Shown one piece after another: positions 1-9,445 of a stretch of 64,000 bases of DNA. The number at the start of each line of letters is the position of its first letter. The stretch's first letter is position 1. The stretch is from Treponema peruense (GTDB taxonomy: Bacteria; Spirochaetota; Spirochaetia; Treponematales; Treponemataceae): assembly GCF_016117655.1 (NCBI RefSeq), contig NZ_CP064936.1, forward strand, positions 620,001-684,000, written 5' to 3'. The translations under genes and the position numbers were made by a program. The notes below the pieces were generated by a model. The model ran no database searches and was not told the origin of the DNA. It saw only the letters and a list, made by a program, of their open reading frames with translations.

Positions 1-2228
1 GGTGTCATTCCAGCTATTGCGTAAGTTCCGCTTGAATTAGAAAGGGCTGAATAAATTTCTGTAGTTTCCGTTATTTTTGTTGCAGTTATGCGAACTCCTG
101 TAAAATCAGTTTTATTTTCTAAAATTACAGTTCCAAAAAGACTTCTCATACTTACCTTTAACATTTGATCGGAAGGAATAGAAACTTCTCCGCTAGAAAC
201 AGTAAAAGGATCGCTAAGACTTGTATTATAACCAGAAATTGTTGCTTGAATGCGATAAGTTCCAGGTTTTATTCCAGATAAAGCATAATGCCCGTTTGAA
301 TCTGTAACTGTTGAATAAGTTGTATCAGTATTTTGATTAGAAAGTAAAATTGAAATTCCTTCAAAGCTGTCTTTTCCTTCTAAAGTTACGTTTCCGCTAA
401 CAATTCCTGCATTTGATTTTAAAACGACACTTTCTGCAACAGCAATTAAAGAAGATCCAACTTCAACTGTAACACCGGAATTTGTTAAAAACTCATTTCT
501 TGAAATCGTAAGAATGTAAGTTCCCTGATTAAGTGAACTAAAATTGTAAACACCTTCAACATTTGTAACAGTGGTTTGTGTATCATTTGGATCATTTGCA
601 TTTGTAATTAAAATAGAAGTTCCTTCAAATCCACTATCTTGTCCTTCTAAAACAACACTTCCTGTAACAGAATAAGTTGTTTTTTCCATTGTGCCAATTA
701 AACCTAAATCTAAAGTTTCTCCCATTAAAACTACAATTTCAGAAGTTTTTATTTTTGAATAACCTACATAAGTTGCACTAATTGTCCAAGTTCCAGGCAT
801 TACATTTTCAAAAGCAAAGTTACCTTCTTCATTTGTAAGAGCAAAAAGCATTTTTCCATTTGTATTTTCTGCTAAAACAGAAATACCGGTAAAATCACTT
901 TTTCCATCGATTAAAACTTTTCCGTTTAAAGAACCGCCTATTACATAAAGACTTAAAAGAGGAACATTTGTAACCTTTGCACCAATAATTTGAATATCGC
1001 AAACAGTTTGACTTTCATAACCGTCTTTTATAAATTCAATTGTATATTTTCCAGGATAAACGTCCGTAACACCCCAAGATCCGTTTTTGTCTGTTATTGC
1101 AGAATAATTGTAAGAATTTGTACGGTCCGTTAAAACAACTTGAATTCCGCTAAAATCATCAATTTCATCGTTTAATAATACAGTTCCTTTTACAATTCCT
1201 TGACCAAAATATAAAGACAAAGCATCTGTAATTTCTGCAACAGGTGGATTTTCTTTATCTTCTTCTGACGCTTTAAGAAGAACATTTTCTTTTTGAGCAA
1301 AATTATAACCGGACAAAGTAGCCCTGATTGTATGTAATCCTTGTGGAACACCTAAAATTTCAAAATTACCGTTTTCATCAGTTAAAGCTACATAAGAAGT
1401 TCCAGGAATAAAAACAGAAATTCCTGAATTATCGCTTTCTTGTTCTCCTTTTACATTATACCTAAAAGCTTTTCCTTTTATTGAGCCGGTTGCATCAAGT
1501 TCAACTTCGCTTAAATCAACGCCGGCTCCTTCTTCAGGTTTTACATTTGAAATTTCAACCGCAACAATTGGATTTCCATTTTTATCAAATAAAGTTGCAT
1601 TATAATCTATAGCTCGGCTATTTTTACTTTCTTGAAACACAGAAGGTTTATTATTTGTAAAATAAAAAGAATAAGATTTTGAAGTGTCTAATCCGTCAAA
1701 ATAAAATTCTTCACCAACTTTTCCTTGTTTTACAACACCGGGTAAATCGTCGCTATAAATATAAATTTTTGAATCTTTTATAGCATTTTGAACATCTGGA
1801 CTTAAAGATGGAGAAAGTCCAATTTTACCTGTAACAACACCCAATTGACTTTGAGTTTTACCTGCATTTAAATTAAAAACGGCAGTTGCAACAGCACTTT
1901 TAGTTTTTAAATCTTTTGAATAAGTTACAGCTTTAATAGTTTTTGAACCAATAATTGAAAAAGATTCAGTGTACATAGAAGAAGACGAAGAAGGTTCACT
2001 TCCGTCTGTCGTATAAAAAATTACAGAATTCGCTGTTTCGCTTGTTAAAGAAATTGTCTTTTTTCCTTCAGAATAATCTCCGCCACTTGGAGAAATTGAC
2101 GGAATACTTAACACAGTTTCTTGATTGTTAAAATCTTTTGATGAATCATCTTTATCAGAAAAACTACAAGAAAAGTTTATTCCCAAAAAAAGAAAAACAC
2201 ATAACAAAAAATAAATTGGCTTTTTCAT
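1..2228 (-). CDS. Large repeat-containing surface lipoprotein (partial, C-terminus off window)
   Basis: The reading frame is open from an ATG at 2228 to the left edge (about 742 codons) and lacks its C-terminus. A GGGGG ribosome site lies 7 nt before the start. The N-terminus is a lipoprotein signal with Cys at residue 21 (INFSC, a relaxed spirochaetal lipobox). Residues about 45-115 match the chitobiase/hexosaminidase C-terminal-like fold (FYTTDGSEP at 71-79). From about residue 245 there are six units of 85-95 residues, each opening G-x-V/I-x-G-x-V and carrying a D/S-F-x-G-I/V core (DFSGIQV, DFTGISV, GFEGTSI, SFEGISI, DFTGVRI). These are carboxypeptidase-regulatory/Cna-B-like beta-sandwiches. 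It is probably an outer-surface stalk or adhesin (inference). The gene is markedly more AT-rich than most of the window. Confidence 0.8.
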   Translation of the reverse strand, partial: MKKPIYFLLCVFLFLGINFSCSFSDKDDSSKDFNNQETVLSIPSISPSGGDYSEGKKTISLTSETANSVIFYTTDGSEPSSSSSMYTESFSIIGSKTIKAVTYSKDLKTKSAVATAVFNLNAGKTQSQLGVVTGKIGLSPSLSPDVQNAIKDSKIYIYSDDLPGVVKQGKVGEEFYFDGLDTSKSYSFYFTNNKPSVFQESKNSRAIDYNATLFDKNGNPIVAVEISNVKPEEGAGVDLSEVELDATGSIKGKAFRYNVKGEQESDNSGISVFIPGTSYVALTDENGNFEILGVPQGLHTIRATLSGYNFAQKENVLLKASEEDKENPPVAEITDALSLYFGQGIVKGTVLLNDEIDDFSGIQVVLTDRTNSYNYSAITDKNGSWGVTDVYPGKYTIEFIKDGYESQTVCDIQIIGAKVTNVPLLSLYVIGGSLNGKVLIDGKSDFTGISVLAENTNGKMLFALTNEEGNFAFENVMPGTWTISATYVGYSKIKTSEIVVLMGETLDLGLIGTMEKTTYSVTGSVVLEGQDSGFEGTSILITNANDPNDTQTTVTNVEGVYNFSSLNQGTYILTISRNEFLTNSGVTVEVGSSLIAVAESVVLKSNAGIVSGNVTLEGKDSFEGISILLSNQNTDTTYSTVTDSNGHYALSGIKPGTYRIQATISGYNTSLSDPFTVSSGEVSIPSDQMLKVSMRSLFGTVILENKTDFTGVRITATKITETTEIYSALSNSSGTYAIAGMT

Positions 2229-2263
2229 AAAAATACCCCCACAATATAATTTTTTGATTTAAA

Positions 2264-2309
2264 ACAAAAAAAGGCACATTTCTTATGCATTATATAAAGA
2301 ATATGCCTT
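2264..2309 (-). terminator. Hairpin with T-tract, minus strand
   Basis: Read on the minus strand, AAGGCATATTCTT (2309-2297) pairs imperfectly with the arm at 2283-2271 and is followed by seven T residues. It would stop transcripts coming from the IS4-type relic before the lipoprotein gene. Confidence 0.5.
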
Positions 2310-2326
2310 AATTTTCCTATTTGAAT

Positions 2327-2642
2327 TCACTACTGTCCAAGATAATCTCCAATCCCGAAATCCAGCACGGGCTGTCCGACAGGAGCGGAACATTTCTTAG
2401 GCGGAGTGCCAGAGAGCCATTCGAACAAATCCTTGCGCTCGAAAAGACAGACTGCAATCTCGCAGCAAAAATGTGTGAAGCTCTTTGACGACTCACGGCT
2501 CATCTGCCGGAGTTTCAGGTACAGCAGATAGACAATCAGCGCGATCCAAATCTGCGTTCTCACCGCATTCCCGCTCTGCCCGTAGAATTTCTTTATGCGA
2601 AGGTTCTGCAAAAAGCACCTAATTTATCTTGGACAGATGTGA
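2327..2642 (-). mobile_element. Internally deleted IS4-family element (MITE-like)
   Basis: Imperfect 19-bp inverted ends are visible: TCACTACTGTCCAAGATAA at 2327-2345 and its complement at 2624-2642, with two mismatches next to the outer four bases. Between them only the last part of an IS4-type transposase remains. The roughly 316-bp unit therefore keeps both termini but no functional transposase and could be mobilised only in trans. The exact outer boundary and target duplication are uncertain. Confidence 0.65.
2330..2611 (-). pseudogene. C-terminal fragment of an IS4-type (DUF4372-class) transposase
   Basis: The 93 codons contain NAVRTQIWIALIVYLLYLKL, typical of the C-terminus of IS4-family transposases that carry an N-terminal DUF4372 domain. 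The catalytic DDE region and N-terminus are absent, so the fragment cannot be an active enzyme. Its stop codon lies inside the left inverted end, as expected for the 3' end of the transposase in a compact IS. Confidence 0.75.
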
Positions 2643-2762
2643 TTTGAATTATAAAAAGAGACAGTTATTTCAGAACAGAACATGTCGCGCTGCATAACTT
2701 ACATCTCCCCTTAGTTTATTATGCATATTATAACACATAACAGAAAATTTATCAACTTAAAT

Positions 2763-4343
2763 TCAATTTTCTACAATCTTCCATTCGCCAAGTGTACGCT
2801 TTTCTGCATCAAAACTTACGCCGATTTTTACCAGGCGTTTGTCATTGCCGTTTTTATCTTTTGTAACTGAATACGGAATCAGATATCCTTTTGAATCAAT
2901 CTGCGTAAGTGCTTCTTCTACTGTTCCGTCGAGTTTGAATTCAAAAACATAAACAGCACTTTCTGTTTCTACAACCATATCACTTCGGCCGGCAGCACTT
3001 GCTTCTTCTGTGCGGACTACATACGGCGTGCACAATCTTGCAATTAAATAGAATAAAGTTTTGTAGTGATTTTCATCCTGCTTTTCTGCATTATACGGAA
3101 TCGAAGACAAAAAGGCTTTCATTTCTTTTAGTGCATCTTCAAGACGGTTTTCACGAAAAGCCTTTGTTATTCTTAAAATAAAACTGTCATTTTGAATTTG
3201 ATCTTCTGTTGCGTAATAAGGCATAAGTGATTTTACAAAGCCCAGTCGCACCTCATCATTTGGAAATCCAAGTGTATATTCATAGCCGTCATAATTTTTG
3301 ATTGTAAGATATCCGCTCTGATAAAGCATAGGAATTGGATTTGTCGCCGTTTCTGTCGGAGCGTCAAACATTTCAAGTGTTGCAGGAAATCCTTTGTCAA
3401 AACTTTCAGGATCCATATTGTATTTTTTTATTAGACGCGTAAGAATTGTCGGTGTTCCTGTTGCAAACCAATAATTTGTAAGTTTACTGTCAGAAAGAGC
3501 ATTGAGTAAACTGAACGGATTGAAAATATCAGGTGACTTTTCTGTAAAATGATAACCGTCATATTTTTGAGTAAGAGCAGCACAGGCTTCGTCATAGGTC
3601 ATATTGTTTTTATCTGCAAGCGCCTGGATTTCGCTCTTCATTTGAGAAAAAAGTTCTTCTTTTGTAATTCCACAAACAGCAGCATAATCATCTTTCATTG
3701 TAATAACTTTTAAATTATTCAATTCACTGAAAATACTCAGTTGGCTGAACTTGCTGATTCCTGTCAAAAAAACAAATCTTAAAATTCCACCCATATCTTT
3801 TAACGGACTAAATAGCTTGCGCACTTCCTGTTTTAGAATAAGCTGGAGTTTAGGATTATCCATTGTATCCAAAAGCGGCGCATCGTATTCATCTACAAGA
3901 ATTACAGGTTCTGTGCCAGATTGTTCGTATGCAGCCTTAAGAAGTTCTGAAAAACGACTTCCCCATTCATAACCGTTTTTATTTGTAATCTGATATTTTT
4001 CTTCAAATTCACCAAGTTTATAATTCATATAAATTTGAAAAGTTTGTAAATCTGTAAATTTTGTTCCTGCAAAACTTAAATGAAAAACAGGATACTTTTT
4101 CCATTCTTTTTCGAGTTTTTCGATTGCAAGGCCTTCAAAAAGTTCTTTCTTTCCTAAAAAATAATCACGCAATGTCGAAATTAAAAGTGATTTTCCAAAA
4201 CGACGCGGACGGCTCAAAAAATAAACGCGGTCTGTATGTGTCATTTTATAAACAATGTCTGTTTTGTCTACATAATAATAACCGTTGCGCCTAATCTGAG
4301 AAAAATCCTGCAACCCAATTGGAAAAAGTTTTAATTCTGCCAT
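2763..4343 (-). CDS. AAA-ATPase-like / PD-(D/E)XK nuclease-like protein (DUF1703 type)
   Basis: The protein has 526 residues, the full length for this family. It opens with the AAA-ATPase-like domain: FPIGLQDFSQIRRNGYYYVD, then a P-loop variant RPRRFGKSLLISTL at about residue 45 and a Walker-B-like ILVDEYDAPLLD at about 148. The C-terminus (about 460-500) carries GRSDMVV...YVFEFKLDG, a PD-(D/E)XK nuclease-like core (PDDEXK_9). The family is abundant and multicopy in Bacteroidetes and treponemes, with no settled function; mobile-element or defence roles are speculative. Here it stands alone between two insertion-sequence relics and is moderately AT-rich, consistent with accessory DNA. Confidence 0.85.
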   Translation of the reverse strand: MAELKLFPIGLQDFSQIRRNGYYYVDKTDIVYKMTHTDRVYFLSRPRRFGKSLLISTLRDYFLGKKELFEGLAIEKLEKEWKKYPVFHLSFAGTKFTDLQTFQIYMNYKLGEFEEKYQITNKNGYEWGSRFSELLKAAYEQSGTEPVILVDEYDAPLLDTMDNPKLQLILKQEVRKLFSPLKDMGGILRFVFLTGISKFSQLSIFSELNNLKVITMKDDYAAVCGITKEELFSQMKSEIQALADKNNMTYDEACAALTQKYDGYHFTEKSPDIFNPFSLLNALSDSKLTNYWFATGTPTILTRLIKKYNMDPESFDKGFPATLEMFDAPTETATNPIPMLYQSGYLTIKNYDGYEYTLGFPNDEVRLGFVKSLMPYYATEDQIQNDSFILRITKAFRENRLEDALKEMKAFLSSIPYNAEKQDENHYKTLFYLIARLCTPYVVRTEEASAAGRSDMVVETESAVYVFEFKLDGTVEEALTQIDSKGYLIPYSVTKDKNGNDKRLVKIGVSFDAEKRTLGEWKIVEN

Positions 4344-4389
4344 ACGATTATTATATCTTGAAAAGTAACTATATTCAATGCAGAATATA

Positions 4390-5237
4390 CTAGGAGTCTG
4401 ACCATCTTAACTTCTTAAAACACGCTCTTTTTCACAAATTAAAGAGCTTGTTTATTTTTTTTTGAATCTTGTCTTTTATTTGTTTTTTGCAAGATTCAAG
4501 GCATACATGCGGCTTAAATTGTAAGCTGTAGTAACCAAATCTTATTCAATGGAAATGTTATCAATCCCACGCATAAGAAACTGACGGAACCCCATGACCC
4601 GTTTTATAATTCCGAATACAGGTTCAGAAGTAATCTTACGTTTATTGTAAATTTTCTGTCCGGGTTTCGTCTTGAGTCTCTTTTGCATTTTGTCGGTTGT
4701 CATCTGCTCTTCTGGATTTTCTTCCGGCAGTGCAGAAGGTAGATTTTCAAAAAGCTGTTCTACAGTTTTTCCGTGAGGCTCGCGTTTTGTCGCGCAGAAG
4801 AAGGACTTTTACAAAAACTTCTCTGAATGCTTCCTTGTTATTTTTCCTGAAATTGTTGATTGTATTGTGGTCAGGATGTTTCATACAGGTTATGTACATT
4901 GTCGGAATATCTGTATAACTTGCCTTTTCAATTGCATAGGCAGAAAACCTCTTTGTTGAGTAACTGTACATAAGCAGTTCGGTCATCATTACAGGATTGA
5001 ACTGCTTACTTCCGCAGTCTCTTTCATTTACATGATAAGTCACTGTCGGTGAAATTGCCTCAACTGCTTCTATTATAAAGTGTACTATGTGATCTTTTGG
5101 AACCCAGTCCCTCAAATCCTGTTCAAACAAAAACGGAGTGTCACGGTCTACATCAACAAATCTTTCCATATCTGGAATTTTATAAGATTTGAAATGATTT
5201 GCAAATTTTTATGCTAATAAGATGGTCAAACTCCTAG
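4390..5237 (-). mobile_element. Degenerate IS1182-family insertion sequence
   Basis: Twenty-base inverted ends with one mismatch are visible at 4390-4409 (CTAGGAGTCTGACCATCTTA) and 5218-5237. The 848-bp body holds only the N- and C-terminal parts of a transposase, so a complete element would have been roughly twice as long. No convincing target duplication flanks it (atac on the left, gca on the right), unless CTAG itself is shared with the target. Confidence 0.75.
4476..5169 (-). pseudogene. IS1182-family transposase, internally deleted and frameshifted
   Basis: The intact N-terminal part (4747-5169, starting MERFVDVDRDTPFLF) shows the DUF772-type domain with CGSKQFNPVMM and HPDHNTINNFRK. 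At about 4790 the matching frame changes, and a second frame gives the C-terminus: EQLFENLPSALPEENPEEQM, then GQKIYNKRKITSEPVFGIIK and MGFRQFLMRGID. That part is cut by an in-frame TAA before DLVTTAYNLSRMYAL. The central DDE catalytic region is missing, so this is a dead gene. Confidence 0.8.
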
Positions 5238-5253
5238 GCAATTTTTATACCGC

Positions 5254-5280
5254 CGCAGGCTGCGTACTTGTAAAACAAGT
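5254..5280. repeat. Two small adjacent palindromes
   Basis: CGCAG-G-CTGCG (5254-5264) is followed at once by ACTTGT-AAA-ACAAGT (5266-5280). Neither has a T-tract. They sit between the IS1182 relic and the IIC gene and belong to the group of non-terminator hairpins seen elsewhere in the window. Confidence 0.5.
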
Positions 5281-5466
5281 GGGCATTATCTTTTCCCCGT
5301 GGTTGAAAATATCTTTATGTTCTGTTAAAATGCGGCATATTTCCAGATGTTACGTTTGTGATGAACGGCGGCAGAAAACTACTGTCTAATGAGCTTACGA
5401 AGTCTCTTATCCCACATCAACGAGTATATCAACACTACATTTTCTTTTTTTCTCATGGAGGACGTG

Positions 5467-6534
5467 ATGAACAAGTACGTCAAGCGGTATCTTATTGATG
5501 CTATGAGCGGAATGGCGCAGGGACTTTTTGCCTCGCTTCTTATCGGAACAATTGTAAAGACTTTCGGACAGCAGCTTTTGCGGCTCGGAACAAATCCTGT
5601 CTTTGAATTCCTTGTAAATGCAGGAAACTTTGCCACTGACCCTCATGTTGTAGGCGCTGCAATGGCTGTCGGAATAGGATATGCCATGAAGGTTGCACCG
5701 CTGGTTCTTTTCTGTCTGGTTGCTGTAGGTTCTGCAGCGAATGTTTCAGGAGGGGCGGGCGGTCCGCTTGCAGTTCTTGTTATAAGTATACTTGCGGCTG
5801 AATGTGGTTCCCTCGTAAGCAAAAAGACAAAGATAGACATAATTGTTACCCCTTTTGTTACGATTCTTTCCGGGGCACTTTTGACTGTTCTCTGTGCCGG
5901 AATCATCGGAAAAGCAGCCGCGTCTTTCGGCAACCTCATTGTCTGGGCAACAACACTCAGACCTTTTGTAATGGGAATGATTATTTCTGTCGTTGTAGGC
6001 GTGGCTCTTACACTTCCTATAAGTTCTGCGGCAATATGTGCAGCTCTTGGACTTACGGGGCTTGCAGGAGGCGCGGCGGTTGCAGGCTGCTGTGCACAGA
6101 TGGTCGGTTTTGCAGTAATGAGCTTTAAGGAAAACAGGTGGAGTGGTCTTCTTTCACAGGGACTGGGAACTTCCATGCTTCAGATGCCGAATATAATAAA
6201 AAATCCGCGTATATGGATTCCGCCGGTACTTGCATCTTTGATTACAGGCCCCGTTGCAACATGTCTCTTTAAGATGGAAATGAACGGCGCTGCTGTTTCT
6301 TCGGGAATGGGAACCTGCGGTTTTGTAGGACAGATTGGCGTTATTACAGGATGGTTCCAGCCTTCTGCCGCTGCAGTCCTTCACGGTGCTGTTCCGGTAA
6401 CACCAGGCTTTATGGACTGGGCTGGTCTTGTGCTTGTGTGTTTTATTCTGCCAGGACTTCTGTCATGGCTGTTTTCTGCCGCACTCAGAAAAGCAGGATG
6501 GATAAAAGAAGGTGATCTGGTCCTTCCAGAATAA
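5467..6534 (+). CDS. PTS-IIC-like membrane protein (PfoR / COG3641 type)
   Basis: The ATG at 5467 is chosen because GGAGG (5457-5461) lies 5 nt upstream; a longer frame from 5389 lacks such a site. The 355-residue product is almost wholly hydrophobic, with about ten membrane segments, and begins MNKYVKRYLIDAMSGMAQGL, typical of the PTS_EIIC family once called PfoR. Related proteins are sugar-transport IIC subunits or act in regulation of secreted toxins. No IIA or IIB domain is fused or adjacent, so the substrate and phosphoryl donor are unknown. Confidence 0.8.
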   Translation: MNKYVKRYLIDAMSGMAQGLFASLLIGTIVKTFGQQLLRLGTNPVFEFLVNAGNFATDPHVVGAAMAVGIGYAMKVAPLVLFCLVAVGSAANVSGGAGGPLAVLVISILAAECGSLVSKKTKIDIIVTPFVTILSGALLTVLCAGIIGKAAASFGNLIVWATTLRPFVMGMIISVVVGVALTLPISSAAICAALGLTGLAGGAAVAGCCAQMVGFAVMSFKENRWSGLLSQGLGTSMLQMPNIIKNPRIWIPPVLASLITGPVATCLFKMEMNGAAVSSGMGTCGFVGQIGVITGWFQPSAAAVLHGAVPVTPGFMDWAGLVLVCFILPGLLSWLFSAALRKAGWIKEGDLVLPE

Positions 6535-6539
6535 TAAAT

Positions 6540-6573
6540 AAGGCCGGTTGTTCAATTCGGAACAGCCGGCCTT
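6540..6573. terminator. Strong hairpin after the IIC gene
   Basis: AAGGCCGG at 6540-6547 pairs with CCGGCCTT at 6566-6573; inner bases TTGTTC and GAACA extend the stem. It begins six bases after the IIC stop codon. The T-tract is weak (ttatcttt), so it may serve both converging genes. Confidence 0.7.
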
Positions 6574-6620
6574 ATCTTTCAAATAATAATAATCCACCAT
6601 CAGGTAGAATAATCTTATTG

Positions 6621-7220
6621 TTACAGTGTCTTTATAAAGCGGTCCACGTAGTCTTTAAGGTATTCTACTGTTCCGTCTACGCCAAGGCGACTACTGTTAA
6701 TGCACATATCATAATTGCGTGAGTCACCCCATTTTCCGTTGCAGAAATGGTTGTGGTATGCCTTTCTGTTTCTGTCATGGCGCTCTATGGCAAGAGCAGC
6801 TTCCTTTGCAGAAAGAGAGCGGCGTTCCATTACGCGGTCAAGCTTTGTTTCGTAGTCGCCCAGAATAAATACAGAAAAGAGACCTTTTACCTCTTTGAAC
6901 AAATCTTCAGAACAGCGTCCGACTATTACAAAAGATTCACCAGCCGCCGCCTTTTCCCTCAAAAGATCAAACTGCATCTCGGCAATGTTGACTGACGGTG
7001 AGTTTGAAAACCCCCTGACGGTTCTACTCAGAAACATTCTGCTGGGTGCCTCGTCATATTTTTCAAGTTTCTTTGCGTCAACATTTTTTGCGTCAGCAAT
7101 TTCGTCAAGAAGATTTCTGTCGTAGAAAGGAATGTCAAGCAATTTTGCAATCTTGCGTCCAATCTCGTGACCGCCACTTCCGTATTCGCGTCCTATAGAA
7201 ATTATTATCTGTTTGTCCAT
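6621..7220 (-). CDS. Cytidylate-kinase-like family protein
   Basis: The 199-residue protein has a P-loop at the N-terminus (GREYGSGGHEIGRKIA, residues about 10-25) followed by DIPFYDRNLLDEIA, the signature of the cytidylate kinase-like family (PF13189). True CMP kinases belong to a related family, but the substrate of this branch is usually undefined. A GGGGG site precedes the ATG. It converges with the IIC gene and lies downstream of the ArsB/NhaD transporter on the same strand with a gap of about 118 bp, so co-transcription is possible but not shown. Confidence 0.8.
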   Translation of the reverse strand: MDKQIIISIGREYGSGGHEIGRKIAKLLDIPFYDRNLLDEIADAKNVDAKKLEKYDEAPSRMFLSRTVRGFSNSPSVNIAEMQFDLLREKAAAGESFVIVGRCSEDLFKEVKGLFSVFILGDYETKLDRVMERRSLSAKEAALAIERHDRNRKAYHNHFCNGKWGDSRNYDMCINSSRLGVDGTVEYLKDYVDRFIKTL

Positions 7221-7338
7221 ATTTCCCCCATGCTGGTCTTAACCATAAAATTGTAAATCCTGTTGACTGTGTTTGCAACCCTGAATTTAAAAAACTGAGC
7301 TGGCCACGAAAAATTCGCAGTCAGTTTTTGGATAGTAT

Positions 7339-8691
7339 TTACAGATATCGTATAAAAATAAACACAGTACAGATTGTCATTACAATAACGGTTGCAGGCA
7401 GCGATTTTTTGCAGTATTCGCCCCATCCGACAGGGTGTCCTGATTTTGCAGCAACTGAAGTACCCACAACGTTTGCAGAAGCTCCGATAGGTGTTGCACT
7501 TCCTCCTATGTCTGTTCCCATTGAAAGGCTCCATGCAAGTGTTTCAAGCGGAACGCCTGTAGAAACAGAAAGTGCCTGTACAACAGGAATCATTGTTGCG
7601 GCAAACGGAATGTTGTCTATAAAGGCACTGGCAATTGCCGAACCCCAGACGATGATTGCTATCATAAGGTAAGTGTTACCTCCGCTGATTTTTCCGATAA
7701 AGCCTGCAACTATATTAAGAATGCCAGTTTCTTCAAGTCCGCCTACGACAACAAAAAGTCCTATAAAGAAAAGTAGCGTCTTGTAGTCCACGCGTTTCAT
7801 TATTTCGCCGGTATGTTTTATGGAAGTAAGAATTGTTGCAGCTGCTATAAACGCACCGATTGTGGCAACCGTAAGTCCTGTCATGGCGTGTGTTACGAGC
7901 ATAACAACGGCACAAAGGAAAATAACGCAGCTTACGGCAAATCCTTTTTTGTCTTTAATGGCACTTTCGGGACTGGGGAAAGTAGAAGTGTCAATGTTTG
8001 AATCTGCAGACACAAGTTCCTTTCTGAACGAAAAGTAAAAGAAAATAAGCGTAAAGACAAGTGAAATTCCTGCCATGGCACCTGTATTCATTATAAAGTC
8101 GCCGAAAGAATAGCCGAACGAAGTACCAATAATTATGTTTGGCGGATCACCGCACATTGTTGCAGAACCGCCCAGATTTGCACAGAAAATTTCTGCAAGA
8201 ATCATTGGCACCGGGTTGAATTTAAGCAGGTGTGAAAGTTCAACGGTAACGGCAGCAAGAAACAGAATAACCGTAATGCTGTCAATAAACATTGCCAGCA
8301 CTGTAGACATAAGCATGAATGTAATGAAGATAAGCTTTGTTTTGTAGTTAACGGTCTTTGCAATAAGCATGCACAGCCATCTGAAAAAGCCTACGCGGGC
8401 CATTCCTTCTACCATGACCATCATGCCGGCAATAAAGATAATCGTAGCCCAGTTGATTCCGCCGGAAGATTCTGAGGCTGAACCCGACTGGTACCAGAAA
8501 CCGGCAGTAAAAATGCTTCCGATGTTAAGGGTGTGCTTTACTGCTTCAAGGCTGTGCAGTCCCAGTCCGAATACAAGAAGCAGCGTAAGGGCGCCGCTGA
8601 CCAGCGTTACATAGTGCCGTTCAAATTTTTCGCTTATAATCAATGCAAACATTGCAACGAAAATAACGACGGCCAGAATCTGTGCAAGCAT
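7339..8691 (-). CDS. ArsB/NhaD-type ion transporter
   Basis: The ATG at 8691 is preferred over 8745 because AAGGA sits 7 nt upstream. The 450-residue inner-membrane protein has about 11-12 hydrophobic segments and belongs to the ion transporter superfamily (CitMHS/ArsB/NhaD). Two pore-like repeats are visible: NLGGSATMCGDPPNIIIGTS near the middle and GTDIGGSATPIGASANVVGT near the end, as in NhaD Na+/H+ antiporters. The substrate (Na+/H+, arsenite or a carboxylate) cannot be settled. A minus-strand TATAAT lies at 8804-8799. Confidence 0.8.
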   Translation of the reverse strand: MLAQILAVVIFVAMFALIISEKFERHYVTLVSGALTLLLVFGLGLHSLEAVKHTLNIGSIFTAGFWYQSGSASESSGGINWATIIFIAGMMVMVEGMARVGFFRWLCMLIAKTVNYKTKLIFITFMLMSTVLAMFIDSITVILFLAAVTVELSHLLKFNPVPMILAEIFCANLGGSATMCGDPPNIIIGTSFGYSFGDFIMNTGAMAGISLVFTLIFFYFSFRKELVSADSNIDTSTFPSPESAIKDKKGFAVSCVIFLCAVVMLVTHAMTGLTVATIGAFIAAATILTSIKHTGEIMKRVDYKTLLFFIGLFVVVGGLEETGILNIVAGFIGKISGGNTYLMIAIIVWGSAIASAFIDNIPFAATMIPVVQALSVSTGVPLETLAWSLSMGTDIGGSATPIGASANVVGTSVAAKSGHPVGWGEYCKKSLPATVIVMTICTVFIFIRYL

Positions 8692-8917
8692 AGTTTTGTC
8701 CTTCTTTGTCTGAATTTGCGGCAGAAAAAGTAATTTTTGTAACATTCTGCCTGTTGTGCTGTTTATAAACTGATGGTTCTTTCCGAAAAATCGATAATAT
8801 TATAGTAAGAACAATGTCTGTATTCAATAATATCTGTGTTAAAAGTATAAAAACCGCGTTATACTCATGGCAGTATTCATAAATTATAAAAGTTTGTAAA
8901 ATGCAGGAAGAGAAAAA

Positions 8918-9445
8918 ATGAGTGAAATTAAAATAAGAAGTGCTGTTCCGGATGATGCAGAAAAACTGCTTTCAATTTACGCACCGTATGTTACAGAAAC
9001 CGCAATTACCTTTGAGTATGATGTACCTTCAGAAGAAGAGTTCCGTGCAAGAATAGAAAAAACGCTGGCCGTTTACCCTTTCATCGTGGCTGTCTGTGAC
9101 GGAACAATCGTCGGTTATGCCTACGCTTCAAGATTCAGCGAAAGAAAGGCATACGACTTCAGTGTGGAACTTTCTGTTTACATAGACAAAAACTATCACG
9201 GAAAAGGACTGGGCCGCCGTCTTTACAGCGAGATGGAAAACAGGCTCTCCTTAATGCACATAACAAACCTTTACGCAAAAATAGCCGCAACGCCGCGAAA
9301 AGATGACCTTTATCTTACAGATGGCAGTATTCTTTTTCATGCCGCAATGGGTTTTGAAACAGTGGGAAAATTCACTTCCTGCGCATACAAATTCGGCGAA
9401 TGGTATGACATGGTTTATATGGAAAAAAGGATAGTGCAGAGATGA
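8918..9445 (+). CDS. GNAT N-acetyltransferase (phosphinothricin acetyltransferase-like)
   Basis: The 175-residue protein has the whole GNAT fold: MSEIKIRSAVPDDAEKLLSI at the N-terminus, the acetyl-CoA loop NYHGKGLGRRLY at about 93-104, and C-terminal FHAAMGFETVGKFTSCAYKF with W-YDMVYMEK, the pattern of the Pat/MnaT subfamily that acetylates methionine analogues or amino groups. A TATACT box lies at 8860-8865. Its stop overlaps the cardiolipin synthase start (ATGA), so the two are translationally coupled. Confidence 0.85.
   Translation: MSEIKIRSAVPDDAEKLLSIYAPYVTETAITFEYDVPSEEEFRARIEKTLAVYPFIVAVCDGTIVGYAYASRFSERKAYDFSVELSVYIDKNYHGKGLGRRLYSEMENRLSLMHITNLYAKIAATPRKDDLYLTDGSILFHAAMGFETVGKFTSCAYKFGEWYDMVYMEKRIVQR

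Noticed and set aside
4747-5169. An intact 140-residue protein
   Set aside because: It is only the N-terminal piece of a deleted IS1182-type transposase; its last dozen codons are out of frame with the remaining C-terminus.
5643-6176. A 177-codon minus-strand open frame inside the IIC gene
   Set aside because: It is the mirror of a real membrane-protein gene with a good ribosome site, and its proline/alanine/threonine-rich translation has no family features.
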